Part shown: piece by piece, positions 39,637 through 48,542 of the stretch
How the letters are laid out: the number at the start of each line of letters is the position of its first letter
Position numbering within the stretch: position 1 is the stretch's first letter
Assembly: GCA_944387095.1 (NCBI GenBank)
Contig: CALXDP010000008.1
Coordinates: 1-64,000, forward strand
From: an uncultured Oscillospiraceae bacterium
GTDB lineage: Bacteria > Bacillota > Clostridia > Oscillospirales > Oscillospiraceae
Reading direction: 5' to 3'
Length of the DNA stretch: 64,000 nucleotides
Made by a program: the position numbers and the translations under genes
The notes under the pieces: generated by a model
What the model was told of the DNA's origin: nothing
The model's input: only the letters and a program-made list of their open reading frames with translations
The model's database searches: none

Positions 39637-39673
39637 CGTCGCGGACTGCGTATCGTTCGCGACGGCGTTTTTT
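39637..39673 (+). terminator. Intrinsic terminator of tRNA-Ser
   Basis: CGTCGCG pairs with CGCGACG, followed after GCG by six T residues. Confidence 0.8.
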
Positions 39674-39877
39674 CATTCTGAAGAAACGCAATCTCTCACT
39701 CGCTCCGTCGCGCCTCCTTTCCAACTGCGACCCGCTCCGCTGGGCTTGTGATTGGCGTGCCCATTTTGTTTTCCACGCTTCAACGCGGCTCCGCCGCGCT
39801 GGGGATCCCAATTGGCATACCGGTCTGGGGGCGGTTTTCCTCCGGTCGGAAGGAGAGTAAGTTTTCCACTGGCCTCA

Positions 39878-39923
39878 CCAAAAGGAAAGGCAGACTGCGT
39901 GGGCAGCCTGCCTTTCCTTTTGG
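39878..39923 (-). terminator. Intrinsic terminator of the asd-dapA-dapB operon
   Basis: A perfect 16-bp stem (CCAAAAGGAAAGGCAG / CTGCCTTTCCTTTTGG) 14 bases after the dapB stop. The T-rich arm closes the hairpin on the reverse strand. Confidence 0.8.
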
Positions 39924-39936
39924 ATTTGGAGAAGCT

Positions 39937-40689
39937 TTAGAGTAGATGGGACATGTCATATAGGCCGGGAGAGGTTACACCGGTCAAAAACTTTGCCGCC
40001 CGCACCGCACCGGCGGCAAAGACGTCCCGGCTGGAGGCGTGGTGGCTGATCTCAACGACCTCATCCAGCCCGGCAAAGATCACGGTATGATCCCCGGCAA
40101 TGGTGCCGCCCCGGACGCTGGAAATGCCGATCTCCCGCCGGTCCCGGGGCTTTCGCACGCTGTGCCGGTCATATACATATTCCGGCTGATGGGGAAGGAC
40201 CTGTGAGACAGCGTCAGCCAGCATCAGCGCGGTTCCACTGGGGGCGTCCACCTTCCGGCGGTGATGGCGCTCCACAATCTCCACATCAAAGTCTGTTCCC
40301 AGACTGGAGGCAGCCCGTTTTACCAGGTCCAGCAGGACGTTGACGCCCAGGGAGAAGTTGGCGGACCGGAAAACGGGAACGCGCTCCGCGGCCCGGGCGA
40401 TCAGAACAAGCTGCTCCTCAGAATACCCTGTGGTGGCCAATACCGCCGGGAGGGAGTGTTTCAGACAGAACTCCAATAGCCCCTCCAGTGCGGAGGGGTG
40501 TGAGAAATCCACCAGCACATCCGCCTGGACGGTACAGGCGGCGGGGGAGGAAAAGACAGGGAAGCCCTCCCCGGGTTGGCCCAGAATGTCAATGCCGGCG
40601 GCGATTTCCAACCCCGGATCCGAGGCGCACAGACCCACTACGGTTTGGCCCATATGCCCATGGCAGCCTGAGACAATTATCCTTTGCAT
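39937..40689 (-). CDS. dapB: 4-hydroxy-tetrahydrodipicolinate reductase
   Basis: Second enzyme of the diaminopimelate/lysine branch. 250 residues: NAD(P)-binding GCHGHMGQTV at the N-terminus and the substrate motif ERHHRRKVDAPSGTA. Reverse ATG 40689 has AAGGAGG six bases upstream; the frame is open further but without similarity. Last gene of asd-dapA-dapB. Confidence 0.96.
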   Translation of the reverse strand: MQRIIVSGCHGHMGQTVVGLCASDPGLEIAAGIDILGQPGEGFPVFSSPAACTVQADVLVDFSHPSALEGLLEFCLKHSLPAVLATTGYSEEQLVLIARAAERVPVFRSANFSLGVNVLLDLVKRAASSLGTDFDVEIVERHHRRKVDAPSGTALMLADAVSQVLPHQPEYVYDRHSVRKPRDRREIGISSVRGGTIAGDHTVIFAGLDEVVEISHHASSRDVFAAGAVRAAKFLTGVTSPGLYDMSHLL

Positions 40690-40700
40690 CGCGGGCCTCC

Positions 40701-41588
40701 TTATAGAAGGCCCATGCGGGACATGGACCGCTTCAGTGTGGCAAGGTTTGGTTCGGACATGTCGCACAGGGGCAGCCGCAGCATGCCGGCGTTCATACCC
40801 AGCAGATTCATAGCGGTCTTGATGGGAATGGGGTTGACCTCGAGAAACAGCGCGTCAATGAGATCCATGTACTGGATCTGGAGCTTGGAGGCGGACTCAA
40901 AATCATTGGCCAGGCACAGGTGGGACATCTTCACCATGACTTCGGGGACAATGTTGGAGGCCACCGAAATGACCCCTTTGGCCCCCAGGGCCATCATGGG
41001 CACCACCTGATCGTCGTTGCCTGACCATATGTAGAAATCGTCCCCGCACAGAAAACGGGTGTGGGCCAGCAAAGAGAAGTTGCCGGAGGCCTCCTTGACC
41101 CCGTTAATCTGGGGATTCTGGGCCAGATGGCGATAAGTCTCCGCAGTGAAAGACACCCCGGTACGGCCGGGCACGTTGTAGAGGATGATAGGCAGATCCA
41201 CCCGGTCGGCGATGTACTCATAGTGCCGGATAAGCCCTGTTTGGCTGGCCTTGTTGTAATAGGGGGTGACGTGGAGCAGCGCGTCGGCTCCGGAGTCCTG
41301 GGCGTGCTGGGACAGATAGACGGCGGCGGAGGTGTCGTTGCTTCCCGCTCCGGCGATGACCTTCACCCGGTGGTTCACCCGCTTGACGCAGAACTCCACA
41401 GCGGCGATATGCTCCCGGATGGACATGGTAGCCGACTCTCCGGTGGTGCCGCACACGCATACCGCGTCCACGCCGGCGGCAATCTGGCTGTCGATTTGTT
41501 TTCCAAAAGCGTCGTAGTCAATGGCGCCGTGCGCGTTGAATGGGGTCACCAGAGCGGGGCAGGAGCCGGTGAACACTGGAGTTCGCAT
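40701..41588 (-). CDS. dapA: 4-hydroxy-tetrahydrodipicolinate synthase
   Basis: Condenses pyruvate and aspartate semialdehyde. 295-residue TIM barrel with TTGESATM, YNVPGRTG (catalytic Tyr region) and the Schiff-base Lys in NGVKEASGN. Reverse ATG 41588 after AAAGGGTG. It sits 11 bases before dapB, so co-translation is likely. Confidence 0.96.
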   Translation of the reverse strand: MRTPVFTGSCPALVTPFNAHGAIDYDAFGKQIDSQIAAGVDAVCVCGTTGESATMSIREHIAAVEFCVKRVNHRVKVIAGAGSNDTSAAVYLSQHAQDSGADALLHVTPYYNKASQTGLIRHYEYIADRVDLPIILYNVPGRTGVSFTAETYRHLAQNPQINGVKEASGNFSLLAHTRFLCGDDFYIWSGNDDQVVPMMALGAKGVISVASNIVPEVMVKMSHLCLANDFESASKLQIQYMDLIDALFLEVNPIPIKTAMNLLGMNAGMLRLPLCDMSEPNLATLKRSMSRMGLL

Positions 41589-41644
41589 TTGATACACCCT
41601 TTCTTTCCTCTGAAATGATTGGATGGGAGATGGACCACGGCCGG

Positions 41645-42733
41645 TCAGGGCCTGCGGTCTATATATCCTTCTGCGCACAGCAGTTCCGCCAGCAGCACCG
41701 CGCCGCCGGCGGCCCCCCGGAGGGTATTGTGGGACAGGGATACAAACTTGTAATCATATTGGGTGTCGGGGCGCAGCCGGCCGATGGACACGGCCATGCC
41801 GCCTTCCAGATCCCGGTCCAGCCTGGCCTGCGGCCGGTCAGGCTCCTCAAAGTAGTGGAGGAACTGCTTGGGCGCGGTGGGCAGGTTCAGCGCCTGGGGC
41901 CGGCCGCGGAAAGATGCCCAGGCCTCCTTCATCTGCTCCATGGTTGGCTTGTTTTGGAAGGTGACGAAGGCGGCGGCGGTATGGCCATTGGAAACGGGCA
42001 CCCGCAGACACTGGGCGGTAATGGAGGGGGAGCCGGCGTTGACGATGACGCCGTTTTCCACCCGGCCCCACACCTTTAGGGGCTCCTGTTCGCTCTTTTC
42101 CTCCTCGCCTCCGATGTAGGGGATCAGGTTATCCACCATCTCCGGCCAGGTATCAAAGGTCTTGCCTGCCCCGGAGATGGCCTGATAGGTGCACACCAGA
42201 ATTTTTTCGATCCCAAACTGGCGCAGGGGGGACAGGGCGGGAACATAGCTCTGGATGGAGCAGTTGGACTTGACCGCGATAAAGCCCCGCCGGGTGCCCA
42301 GCCGTTTGCGCTGAGCCTCGATGACCTGGATGTGTTCGGGGTTGACCTCGGGGATGACCATGGGCACGTCAGGGGTCCAGCGGTGGGCAGAGTTATTGGA
42401 CACCACCGGGCACTCGTGCCTGGCATAGGCCTCCTCCAGCGACTTGATCTCATCCTTCTTCATATCCACGGCGGAAAAGACGAAATCCACCGTGGAGGCA
42501 ATCTGGGCCACGTCATCCTGGGCGCTGAGCAGCACCATGTCCCTAGCCTCGTCGGGAATGGGCGTATCCATGGCCCAGCGGCCGGCCACCGCGTCTTCAT
42601 ACCGCTTGCCCGCAGAGCGGGGGCTGGCGGCGATGGCAGCCAGCTGGAACCAGGGGTGGTTCTGCATCAGGGTGACGAACCGCTGGCCCACCATGCCGGT
42701 TCCGCCGATGACGCCTACTTTGAATTTTTCCAT
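41645..42733 (-). CDS. asd: Aspartate-semialdehyde dehydrogenase
   Basis: Reduces aspartyl phosphate to the semialdehyde, feeding lysine/DAP, threonine and methionine. 362 residues. GGTGMVGQRF is the NADP loop, the catalytic Cys is in KSNCSIQSY, and NGHTAAAF supplies the His region. The overall pattern resembles the archaeal/fungal-like ASADH branch rather than the E. coli form. Reverse ATG 42733 is eight bases after AGGAGG; the ATG at 42739 is too close. First gene of the operon. Confidence 0.94.
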   Translation of the reverse strand: MEKFKVGVIGGTGMVGQRFVTLMQNHPWFQLAAIAASPRSAGKRYEDAVAGRWAMDTPIPDEARDMVLLSAQDDVAQIASTVDFVFSAVDMKKDEIKSLEEAYARHECPVVSNNSAHRWTPDVPMVIPEVNPEHIQVIEAQRKRLGTRRGFIAVKSNCSIQSYVPALSPLRQFGIEKILVCTYQAISGAGKTFDTWPEMVDNLIPYIGGEEEKSEQEPLKVWGRVENGVIVNAGSPSITAQCLRVPVSNGHTAAAFVTFQNKPTMEQMKEAWASFRGRPQALNLPTAPKQFLHYFEEPDRPQARLDRDLEGGMAVSIGRLRPDTQYDYKFVSLSHNTLRGAAGGAVLLAELLCAEGYIDRRP

Positions 42734-42778
42734 ATCCATGACCTCCTGCCGCCCGAAAAAACTTCCTGAAGATTATGG

Positions 42779-42808
42779 TTGAAAGAGGGGCGGCTTGTGT
42801 ACTATAAT
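42779..42808 (+). promoter_or_regulatory. Promoter of the SpoIID-queA-tgt operon
   Basis: TTGAAA (42779-42784), 18-base spacer, TATAAT (42803-42808). The forward transcript overlaps the leader of the divergent asd transcript. Confidence 0.6.
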
Positions 42809-42856
42809 GGGGAAAATGGCCTGTTCCCCGGGAAAGGGAGCGCACCTATTTTGTTC

Positions 42857-42885
42857 ATGATAACATCAACGCGCTAAAGTGTCAA
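42857..42885 (-). promoter_or_regulatory. Promoter of asd-dapA-dapB
   Basis: Reverse strand: TTGACA (42880-42885), 17-base spacer, TATCAT (42857-42862), leaving about 115 bases of leader. The leader is too short for a lysine riboswitch. Confidence 0.75.
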
Positions 42886-42924
42886 TGAACCGAATCCGCC
42901 CACGCAAGAGAAATGGAGAACGGT

Positions 42925-44616
42925 ATGAAGAAAAAATTCGTGCAAATTGCAGCGGTATGCCTTCTGGCGGCAGTAGCCCTGGCTTTGGCTCCCGCGGCGG
43001 TGCCGTCCGCCGGCGCCGCTTACCAGGAGGGGCAGATCATCCGGGTTGGCCTCTACTACGGCTCTTCCGCTTTGCCGGGGGCGAACCTGGCCAACGAGGT
43101 GGGCGACGGTTTCCGTTTCGGTTATTTTGACGGGAATAACCAATTCGTCCAGTTGGCCGTCACCAGCCAGGATGCCATTTCCATTGTAAAGACAGAAAAT
43201 GTATATTACGGCACCGTGAACGATTATACCAGTTATCACGACACCAATACCGGGACCGGCGTTGTGGTGGGCTGTTACCACCTGGAACTTCCGGGGACCT
43301 ACTCCAGCTATGACAGCGCCCAGGCGGCGGCCAGCGGCTATGGAGATGGTTTTGTTGCGTACATTGATGGCGTATACTATGCCCGGGTGGGAAACTATAC
43401 CAATCGGGCGGGCGCGGAGGCAGCCCAGGCAGAGCTTGCAGCCCAGGGCGTGACCGCTGAGATCAGGGGGACCTCCGCCTATGGGATCAGCGCCGTTATC
43501 ACCGGCACCAATACCATCCTGTTCCAGTACGACGACAGTGACAATTCGGCCCTGTTTGGGGTCGCCCCCAATGCCGCGGGGGAGACAGGAGAAAAATTTG
43601 AGACCTGGTTCAAGGGATACACCAAATATGGAATGTTTCGCTATGAGCGTATCAATGGGGGCAACCTCACCGTGGTCAATCTCCTGGGGCTGGAAGATTA
43701 CGTCAAGGGTGTCGTCCCCTATGAGATGAGCAACAGCTGGCCGCTGGAGGCGCTCAAGGCCCAGGCGGTGTGCGCCCGCACCTATGCGCTGTCCAATCTG
43801 AACCGGCACAGCAGCTATCATTTTGACATCTGCTCCTCCACCCACTGCCAGGCCTATTACGGCACCAACCGGGCCGGTTCCAATTCTGACGCTGCGGTAG
43901 AACAGACGATTGGAGAGGTGGCCACCTACAATGGCCGGTTGGCGGAGTGCGTTTACTACTCCTCCAACGGGGGAGCCAGTGAGGATTCCTCCGTGGTGTG
44001 GGGGAGTAATCAGGACAGCTATCCCTACTTGGTGGGGGTAATCGACCCCTATGAAGCCTTCGTGGCAAGTCAGATCTCCAACTACTACTGGTCCTATGAG
44101 TTCACCGGTGCGGAGTTGGCCCAGGCGCTGAGAAACCTGGGGTATAGCTGTACAGAGATTGTCTCGGTTTCCGTCAGTGAATATACGGACACGGGAAATC
44201 CCCTGAGTGTGATCTTTACCGACAGCAGCGGTCGGTCCTATACGTTGACTACCCGGCGTGTGTACAGTACATTTGGTCTGCGCTCCTATCACTATGAGAT
44301 CTCCGGCGGCTCCGGGGACGGCCAGCTTCTCGTCAACGGCCAGCCGGTGGACAGCTTGGACGGTCTATACGCCATCGACGGGGATGGAAACACCGTGGTC
44401 ATCGGAGATGGGGCCTATGTGATCGGCGGAGACGGCAGCGTGACCCAGGCCGGTTCCGGCGGCGGAGGCGGTTCTGACGGCGTATTCACCATCTCCGGCG
44501 CCGGCTGGGGCCACAACGTGGGCATGAGCCAGTGGGGCGCCTATGCCCAGGCGTTGCAGGGGTGTACATACCGGCAGATCCTTGCATTTTACTATACAGG
44601 AATTACGGTGGGATAG
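42925..44616 (+). CDS. Secreted SpoIID/LytB-domain protein with SPOR-like region
   Basis: 563 residues: Sec signal peptide (KKKFVQIAAVCLLAAVALAL ... AGA-A, about 1-29), a SPOR-like region in the middle (YSSYDSAQAAASGYGDGF, YARVGNYTNRAGAEAAQAEL), then a SpoIID domain with EDYVKGVVPYEMSNSWPLEA, LKAQAVCARTYAL, and at the very end GAGWGHNVGMSQWGAYAQA. SpoIID-type enzymes are lytic transglycosylases acting on glycan strands lacking stem peptides. A Gly/Asp-rich insert (about 470-515) interrupts the domain. ATG 42925 follows GGAG. Ends four bases before queA. Confidence 0.92.
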   Translation: MKKKFVQIAAVCLLAAVALALAPAAVPSAGAAYQEGQIIRVGLYYGSSALPGANLANEVGDGFRFGYFDGNNQFVQLAVTSQDAISIVKTENVYYGTVNDYTSYHDTNTGTGVVVGCYHLELPGTYSSYDSAQAAASGYGDGFVAYIDGVYYARVGNYTNRAGAEAAQAELAAQGVTAEIRGTSAYGISAVITGTNTILFQYDDSDNSALFGVAPNAAGETGEKFETWFKGYTKYGMFRYERINGGNLTVVNLLGLEDYVKGVVPYEMSNSWPLEALKAQAVCARTYALSNLNRHSSYHFDICSSTHCQAYYGTNRAGSNSDAAVEQTIGEVATYNGRLAECVYYSSNGGASEDSSVVWGSNQDSYPYLVGVIDPYEAFVASQISNYYWSYEFTGAELAQALRNLGYSCTEIVSVSVSEYTDTGNPLSVIFTDSSGRSYTLTTRRVYSTFGLRSYHYEISGGSGDGQLLVNGQPVDSLDGLYAIDGDGNTVVIGDGAYVIGGDGSVTQAGSGGGGGSDGVFTISGAGWGHNVGMSQWGAYAQALQGCTYRQILAFYYTGITVG

Positions 44617-44619
44617 AGT

Positions 44620-45642
44620 TTGAAAACATCTGATTTTTATTTTGATTTACCCAAGGAACTGATCGCGCAGACACCGCTGGAGCGCCGGGACGGATCAAGG
44701 CTTCTGACTCTGGACAAGGCCACCGGCGAGACCCGTCACCTACATTTCTACAACCTGCCCAGTCTGCTGCGGCCAGGGGACTGCCTGGTACTCAACGACA
44801 GCCGCGTGCTTCCCGCGCGGCTGTTCGGCCGCCGGGAGAACGGCGGCGCCTGCGAGGTGCTGCTGCTCATCGACCGGGGGGATCAGGTGTGGGAATGTCT
44901 GGTGCGCCCGGGAAAGAAGCTCAAGCCAGGGACAAAGCTCATCTTTGGAGACGGAGTGCTTACCGCCCAGATTTTGGAAGAGGTGGAGGGCGGAAACCGT
45001 CTGATCCGGTTTGACTATGATGGAATTTTTCTGGAAATCCTGGAGCGGCTGGGTAAAATGCCCCTGCCCCCTTATATCCGGGAGGAACTTCAGGACCAGG
45101 AGCGGTACCAGACCGTCTATTCCCGGGTGACGGGATCCGCCGCTGCCCCCACCGCAGGGCTGCACTTTACCAAAGAATTGCTGGAGCAAGTGGAATCAAT
45201 GGGTGTAAAGGTGTGCTATGTAACACTTCATGTGGGCCTGGGCACCTTCCGACCGGTAAAGGCAGAGGATCTGGAAAACCATGCGATGCACGCGGAATAC
45301 TGCGTCATTCCCCGGGAAACGGCGGACACCATCAACCAGACTAAGGCCGCTGGAGGCCGGGTGATCTGTGTGGGCACTACCTCCTGCCGCACCATTGAGA
45401 GCTGGGCGGATGAGGACGGGCATATGGAAGCCAAGGCGGGGTGGACCAATATCTATATCTATCCCGGTTATCGCTTCAAGGTGCTGGATGGGCTGATTAC
45501 CAATTTCCATCTGCCGGAATCCACCCTGATCATGCTGGTATCCGCCCTGGCCGGGCGGGAGCATGTGCTGGCGGCCTATGAGGAGGCGGTACGGGAACGG
45601 TACCGATTTTTTTCTTTCGGGGACGCCATGTTCATCACCTGA
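44620..45642 (+). CDS. queA: S-adenosylmethionine:tRNA ribosyltransferase-isomerase
   Basis: Transfers the ribosyl part of SAM to preQ1 in tRNA, giving epoxyqueuosine. 340 residues with the typical [12 protein letters not shown] start, [13 protein letters not shown], and [11 protein letters not shown] near the middle. The start is a TTG at 44620, four bases after the previous stop, with only a weak GGTGGGAT site. Followed by tgt. Confidence 0.96.
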   Translation: MKTSDFYFDLPKELIAQTPLERRDGSRLLTLDKATGETRHLHFYNLPSLLRPGDCLVLNDSRVLPARLFGRRENGGACEVLLLIDRGDQVWECLVRPGKKLKPGTKLIFGDGVLTAQILEEVEGGNRLIRFDYDGIFLEILERLGKMPLPPYIREELQDQERYQTVYSRVTGSAAAPTAGLHFTKELLEQVESMGVKVCYVTLHVGLGTFRPVKAEDLENHAMHAEYCVIPRETADTINQTKAAGGRVICVGTTSCRTIESWADEDGHMEAKAGWTNIYIYPGYRFKVLDGLITNFHLPESTLIMLVSALAGREHVLAAYEEAVRERYRFFSFGDAMFIT

Positions 45643-45677
45643 ACAAGGGGAGAAATAACAGCGTAAGGACGTGTGAT

Positions 45678-46814
45678 ATGTTTGAGGTAAAAAAGATAGA
45701 GGGGAAGGCCCGGCGTGGGGAGTTTACCTGCGCCCATGGCACAGTGCAAACCCCCGTTTTCATGAACGTGGGCACCCAAGGGGCTATCAAAGGAGGGGTG
45801 TCAGCCCACGATCTGAAGGAGATCGGCTGTCAGGTGGAGCTGTCCAATACCTACCACCTTCACTTGCGCCCTGGGGATGAAGTGGTCAAGGCCATGGGCG
45901 GACTGCACCGGTTCATGGGGTGGGACGGCCCCGTGCTCACCGACTCCGGGGGCTTTCAGGTGTTCTCTTTGGCCAGTTTGCGGAATATCACCGAGGAAGG
46001 GGTCACCTTCGCCTCCCATATTGACGGGCACAAGATCTTCATGGGCCCTGAGGAGTCCATGCGCATCCAGTCCAACCTGGGCAGTGACATCGCCATGGCC
46101 TTTGATGAGTGTGTGGAAAATCCGGCCCAGTACGACTATGCCAAGCGCTCCTGTGAGCGCACTCTCCGGTGGCTGAAGCGCTGCAAGGCAGAGCATGACA
46201 GGCTGAACACCTTGTCGGATTGTGTCAATCCTCACCAGATGCTCTTCGGCATCAACCAGGGGGCTACGTTCAAGGATCTGCGGATCTGGCACATGGTGGA
46301 GACGGCCAGGATTCCCTGTGACGGCTATGCCATCGGCGGCCTGGCGGTGGGGGAGCCCACCGAGGTGATGTACGAGATCATCGAGGCGGTAGAGCCCTAT
46401 ATGCCGGCGGATAGGCCCCGGTATCTCATGGGGGTGGGCACGCCGTCCAATATTGTCGAGGCCGTGGCCCGGGGGGTAGACTTCTTCGACTGCGTCATGC
46501 CCGCCCGCAATGCCCGCCACGGAAAGTTGTTTACCTGGAACGGCTGGCTGAATCTCAAAAACGAGCGGTACAAGCTGGATGAGCGCCCCATCGATCCGGG
46601 CTGCCAGTGCCCGGCGTGCCGCTCTTTCAGCCGGGCCTATCTGCGCCACCTGTTTGTGGCGGGGGAGATGCTGGCCATGCGTCTAGCCGTGCTGCATAAC
46701 CTGTATTTCTATAACCAGCTGATGGCCCGAATCCGGGAAGCACTGGACGCCGGCGTGTTTGGGGCGTTCCAGGAGGAATACTCCCCGCGTCTGTCCAAGC
46801 GGGCACCGGATTGA
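45678..46814 (+). CDS. tgt: tRNA-guanine (preQ1) transglycosylase
   Basis: Swaps the wobble guanine of GUN tRNAs for preQ1. 378 residues: LTDSGGFQVFSL (catalytic Asp), GGLAVGEP, DCVMPARNARHG (second Asp), and the zinc site CQCPACRSFSRAYLRHL. Functionally paired with queA. ATG 45678 with TAAGGA upstream. A small hairpin (46818-46833) follows the stop. Confidence 0.97.
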   Translation: MFEVKKIEGKARRGEFTCAHGTVQTPVFMNVGTQGAIKGGVSAHDLKEIGCQVELSNTYHLHLRPGDEVVKAMGGLHRFMGWDGPVLTDSGGFQVFSLASLRNITEEGVTFASHIDGHKIFMGPEESMRIQSNLGSDIAMAFDECVENPAQYDYAKRSCERTLRWLKRCKAEHDRLNTLSDCVNPHQMLFGINQGATFKDLRIWHMVETARIPCDGYAIGGLAVGEPTEVMYEIIEAVEPYMPADRPRYLMGVGTPSNIVEAVARGVDFFDCVMPARNARHGKLFTWNGWLNLKNERYKLDERPIDPGCQCPACRSFSRAYLRHLFVAGEMLAMRLAVLHNLYFYNQLMARIREALDAGVFGAFQEEYSPRLSKRAPD

Positions 46815-46868
46815 ACGCCCGGCACTTGCCGGGAATCTGGAGATTTGCTCGCGGAACGAAAAAAAGAC

Positions 46869-46897
46869 TTGAGTTTGGCGTCTGGTGCGGCTATAAT
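46869..46897 (+). promoter_or_regulatory. Promoter of yajC
   Basis: TTGAGT (46869-46874), 17-base spacer, TATAAT (46892-46897), about 60 bases before yajC. Confidence 0.75.
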
Positions 46898-46957
46898 ACT
46901 CCTATACTGATGCGTTGAGCAGTAAACCAAACTTATACATTGGAGGAAGAACTGACT

Positions 46958-47356
46958 ATGCCGTTTTACTTCAACACCTTGGCTCTGGCCGCGGATACCA
47001 ACCCGCAGGGATCGATAATTCCCACCTTTGTCATGATCTTGGCGATGGTCGCCGTTTTTTACTTCTTTATTATCCGCCCGGAGAGCAAAAAAAAGAAGGC
47101 TGCCAACGAGATGCGGGAAAGCCTGAAGGTGGGCGATGAGATCACCACCATCGGCGGCGTTGTGGGCACCATCTGCGCGCTGAAGGAAGAGACCATCGTT
47201 ATGGAGACCGGCGCGGACCGCGTGCGTATTGAGTTCACCCGCTGGGCCATCTCCAGCAAGGGCACGCAGAAGGATGAGAACACCGCGCCTCCCATGGAAA
47301 AGGAACTCAAGGAGGGCAACAAGAAGGGAAAAGAGGAAGAGAAGGAGAACAAATAA
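46958..47356 (+). CDS. yajC: Preprotein translocase subunit YajC
   Basis: Single-pass accessory subunit of the Sec translocon. 132 residues: membrane helix at about 20-40 (FVMILAMVAVFYFFIIRP), then ESKKKKAANEMRESLKVGDEITTIGGVVG, the diagnostic cytoplasmic domain. The C-terminal tail is long, Lys/Glu-rich and low-complexity. ATG 46958 has GGAGGAA upstream. Confidence 0.95.
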   Translation: MPFYFNTLALAADTNPQGSIIPTFVMILAMVAVFYFFIIRPESKKKKAANEMRESLKVGDEITTIGGVVGTICALKEETIVMETGADRVRIEFTRWAISSKGTQKDENTAPPMEKELKEGNKKGKEEEKENK

Positions 47357-47401
47357 CCCATTTTTCCCACTGGCAGATTTGCTGACATATTCCTGCATGA
47401 C

Positions 47402-47450
47402 AAGCACCCCTTTGGCATATGGTTGTAGCAGCCGTATGAAAGGGGTGCTT
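47402..47450 (+). promoter_or_regulatory. Long hairpin covering the ribosome binding site of the 47454 gene
   Basis: AAGCACCCCTTT (47402-47413) pairs perfectly with AAAGGGGTGCTT (47439-47450), and the inner bases CATATGG / CCGTATG extend the stem with one G.U. The AAGGGG ribosome site of the next gene is in the right arm, four bases before its ATG. It could be a yajC terminator, an RBS-masking switch, or both. Confidence 0.7.
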
Positions 47451-47453
47451 TCC

Positions 47454-47879
47454 ATGCATAGAGCGGAAGAACGGGACGCCGGCGCAGTCCATATGACAGC
47501 GGGGGTGTTTTTGGGAGGCCTGTTGGCACTGGGGGTGGAGATTGTCTTTTTGCTGTTTGGCTCCATCGCCATATCCAACGGGATCTTAAAAGAGGATGCC
47601 ACGCTCCAGATCACGGCTGCCGCCTGTGTGATCGGATGCCTGATCGGCGGCTGGCTGACCTGTGCCTGGTGGCCGGCCAGAAGGCTGCTGGCGGGGCTGG
47701 CTGCCGGGGCGGTCTGCTTCCTGCTGATCCTGGCGGTGGGGCTGCTGTCTGGGGAGGAACTGTCGCTGGGCGTCCAGGCGATGATTGAGCTGGCTGGCTG
47801 CCTCTGCGGCGGCGCAATTTCGGGGTTGCTGTCCAGAGGTAAAAAAAGAAAGAAAAAAGGGAATGCGCGCCTTCGATAG
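47454..47879 (+). CDS. TIGR04086-type small membrane protein
   Basis: 141 residues with four hydrophobic segments (AGVFLGGLLALGVEIVFLLFG, ITAAACVIGCLIGGWL, LAGLAAGAVCFLLILAVGLL, MIELAGCLCGGAISGLL) and a basic C-terminus (SRGKKRKKKGNARLR). Position after tgt-yajC and the four-helix layout match the TIGR04086 family of Clostridia. In many relatives the SCIFF peptide (scfA) and its maturase follow, but here greA does. ATG 47454; an ATG at 47436 is possible. Confidence 0.82.
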   Translation: MHRAEERDAGAVHMTAGVFLGGLLALGVEIVFLLFGSIAISNGILKEDATLQITAAACVIGCLIGGWLTCAWWPARRLLAGLAAGAVCFLLILAVGLLSGEELSLGVQAMIELAGCLCGGAISGLLSRGKKRKKKGNARLR

Positions 47880-47904
47880 GACCGAGTGTCCGCATAGCGC
47901 CCCC

Positions 47905-47933
47905 TTGACAAAAGCGAATAAAGTATCTATAAT
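47905..47933 (+). promoter_or_regulatory. Consensus promoter of greA-lysS
   Basis: TTGACA (47905-47910), 17-base spacer, TATAAT (47928-47933), a perfect sigma-A promoter and the strongest in the window. Leader of about 90 bases. Confidence 0.92.
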
Positions 47934-47973
47934 GCCATAGCAATACAATAGAAAAATATAATTTGATCAAAAT

Positions 47974-47990
47974 TGCCGTGTCACACGGCA
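47974..47990 (+). promoter_or_regulatory. 17-base palindrome in the greA leader
   Basis: TGCCGTGT-C-ACACGGCA, perfectly symmetric, about 35 bases after the expected transcription start. It may be an operator or a leader hairpin; no T-run follows. Confidence 0.5.
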
Positions 47991-48030
47991 TTCTGCCTTC
48001 TAATTTGTGAACTTGAAAGGAATGTTTACC

Positions 48031-48504
48031 ATGGCAAAAGAATACAAGCTGAGCGCCGCTCGTTTGGAGGAACTGAAAAACGAGCTCAGCTACCTGAAGA
48101 CGGTCCGAGAGAAGGAGGTCGCGGACCAGATTAAGGAGGCCCGCTCCTTCGGGGACCTGTCAGAGAACAGTGAGTATGACGAGGCGAAGAACGAGCAGGG
48201 AAAGCTGTATTCCCGTATCGCGGAACTGGAAAATATTCTGGCCAACTGCTCGGTGATCGAGGAAGAGGATATGGACACCAACACTGTGCGGCTGGGAAGC
48301 AAGATCACAGTGGAGGATGTGGAGTTGGGTGATCAGGAGACCTACCAAGTGGTGGGTTCCCAGGAGGCGGACCCCATGAATGGCCGGATCTCTGAGGAAT
48401 CCCCCTTTGGCAAGGCCCTGCTGGGCAAGTCTGTGGGGGAGTCTGTGATTGTAGAGGCCCCTGCAGGAAATGTGGAGTACAAAGTGCTGGACATCCAGCG
48501 CTAA
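48031..48504 (+). CDS. greA: Transcription elongation factor GreA
   Basis: Stimulates RNA polymerase to cleave backtracked transcripts. 157 residues: N-terminal coiled coil with the acidic tip ([20 protein letters not shown] near 43-62), and a C-terminal FKBP-like domain ([20 protein letters not shown]). ATG 48031 after AAAGGA; an in-frame GTG at 48007 is unlikely. Followed by lysS after 38 bases. Confidence 0.97.
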   Translation: MAKEYKLSAARLEELKNELSYLKTVREKEVADQIKEARSFGDLSENSEYDEAKNEQGKLYSRIAELENILANCSVIEEEDMDTNTVRLGSKITVEDVELGDQETYQVVGSQEADPMNGRISEESPFGKALLGKSVGESVIVEAPAGNVEYKVLDIQR

Positions 48505-48542
48505 TCATTTTCTCAACCAAAGAGAAGAAGGAGAGAACAGCT

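Larger units (their letters stand above)
39634..39936. other. Intergenic region between tRNA-Ser and dapB
   Basis: About 300 bp. It contains the tRNA-Ser terminator (39637-39673), a 200-base stretch with several GC-rich short repeats (ATTGGCGTGCC near 39751 and ATTGGCATACC near 39810), and the dapB terminator (39878-39923). No coding region with family resemblance; two short forward frames exist but look random. Confidence 0.5.

Noticed and set aside
42734..42856. Possible lysine riboswitch before asd-dapA-dapB
   Set aside because: The leader is about 115 bases, well below the usual L-box length of about 170 bases or more, and I cannot recognise its conserved core.
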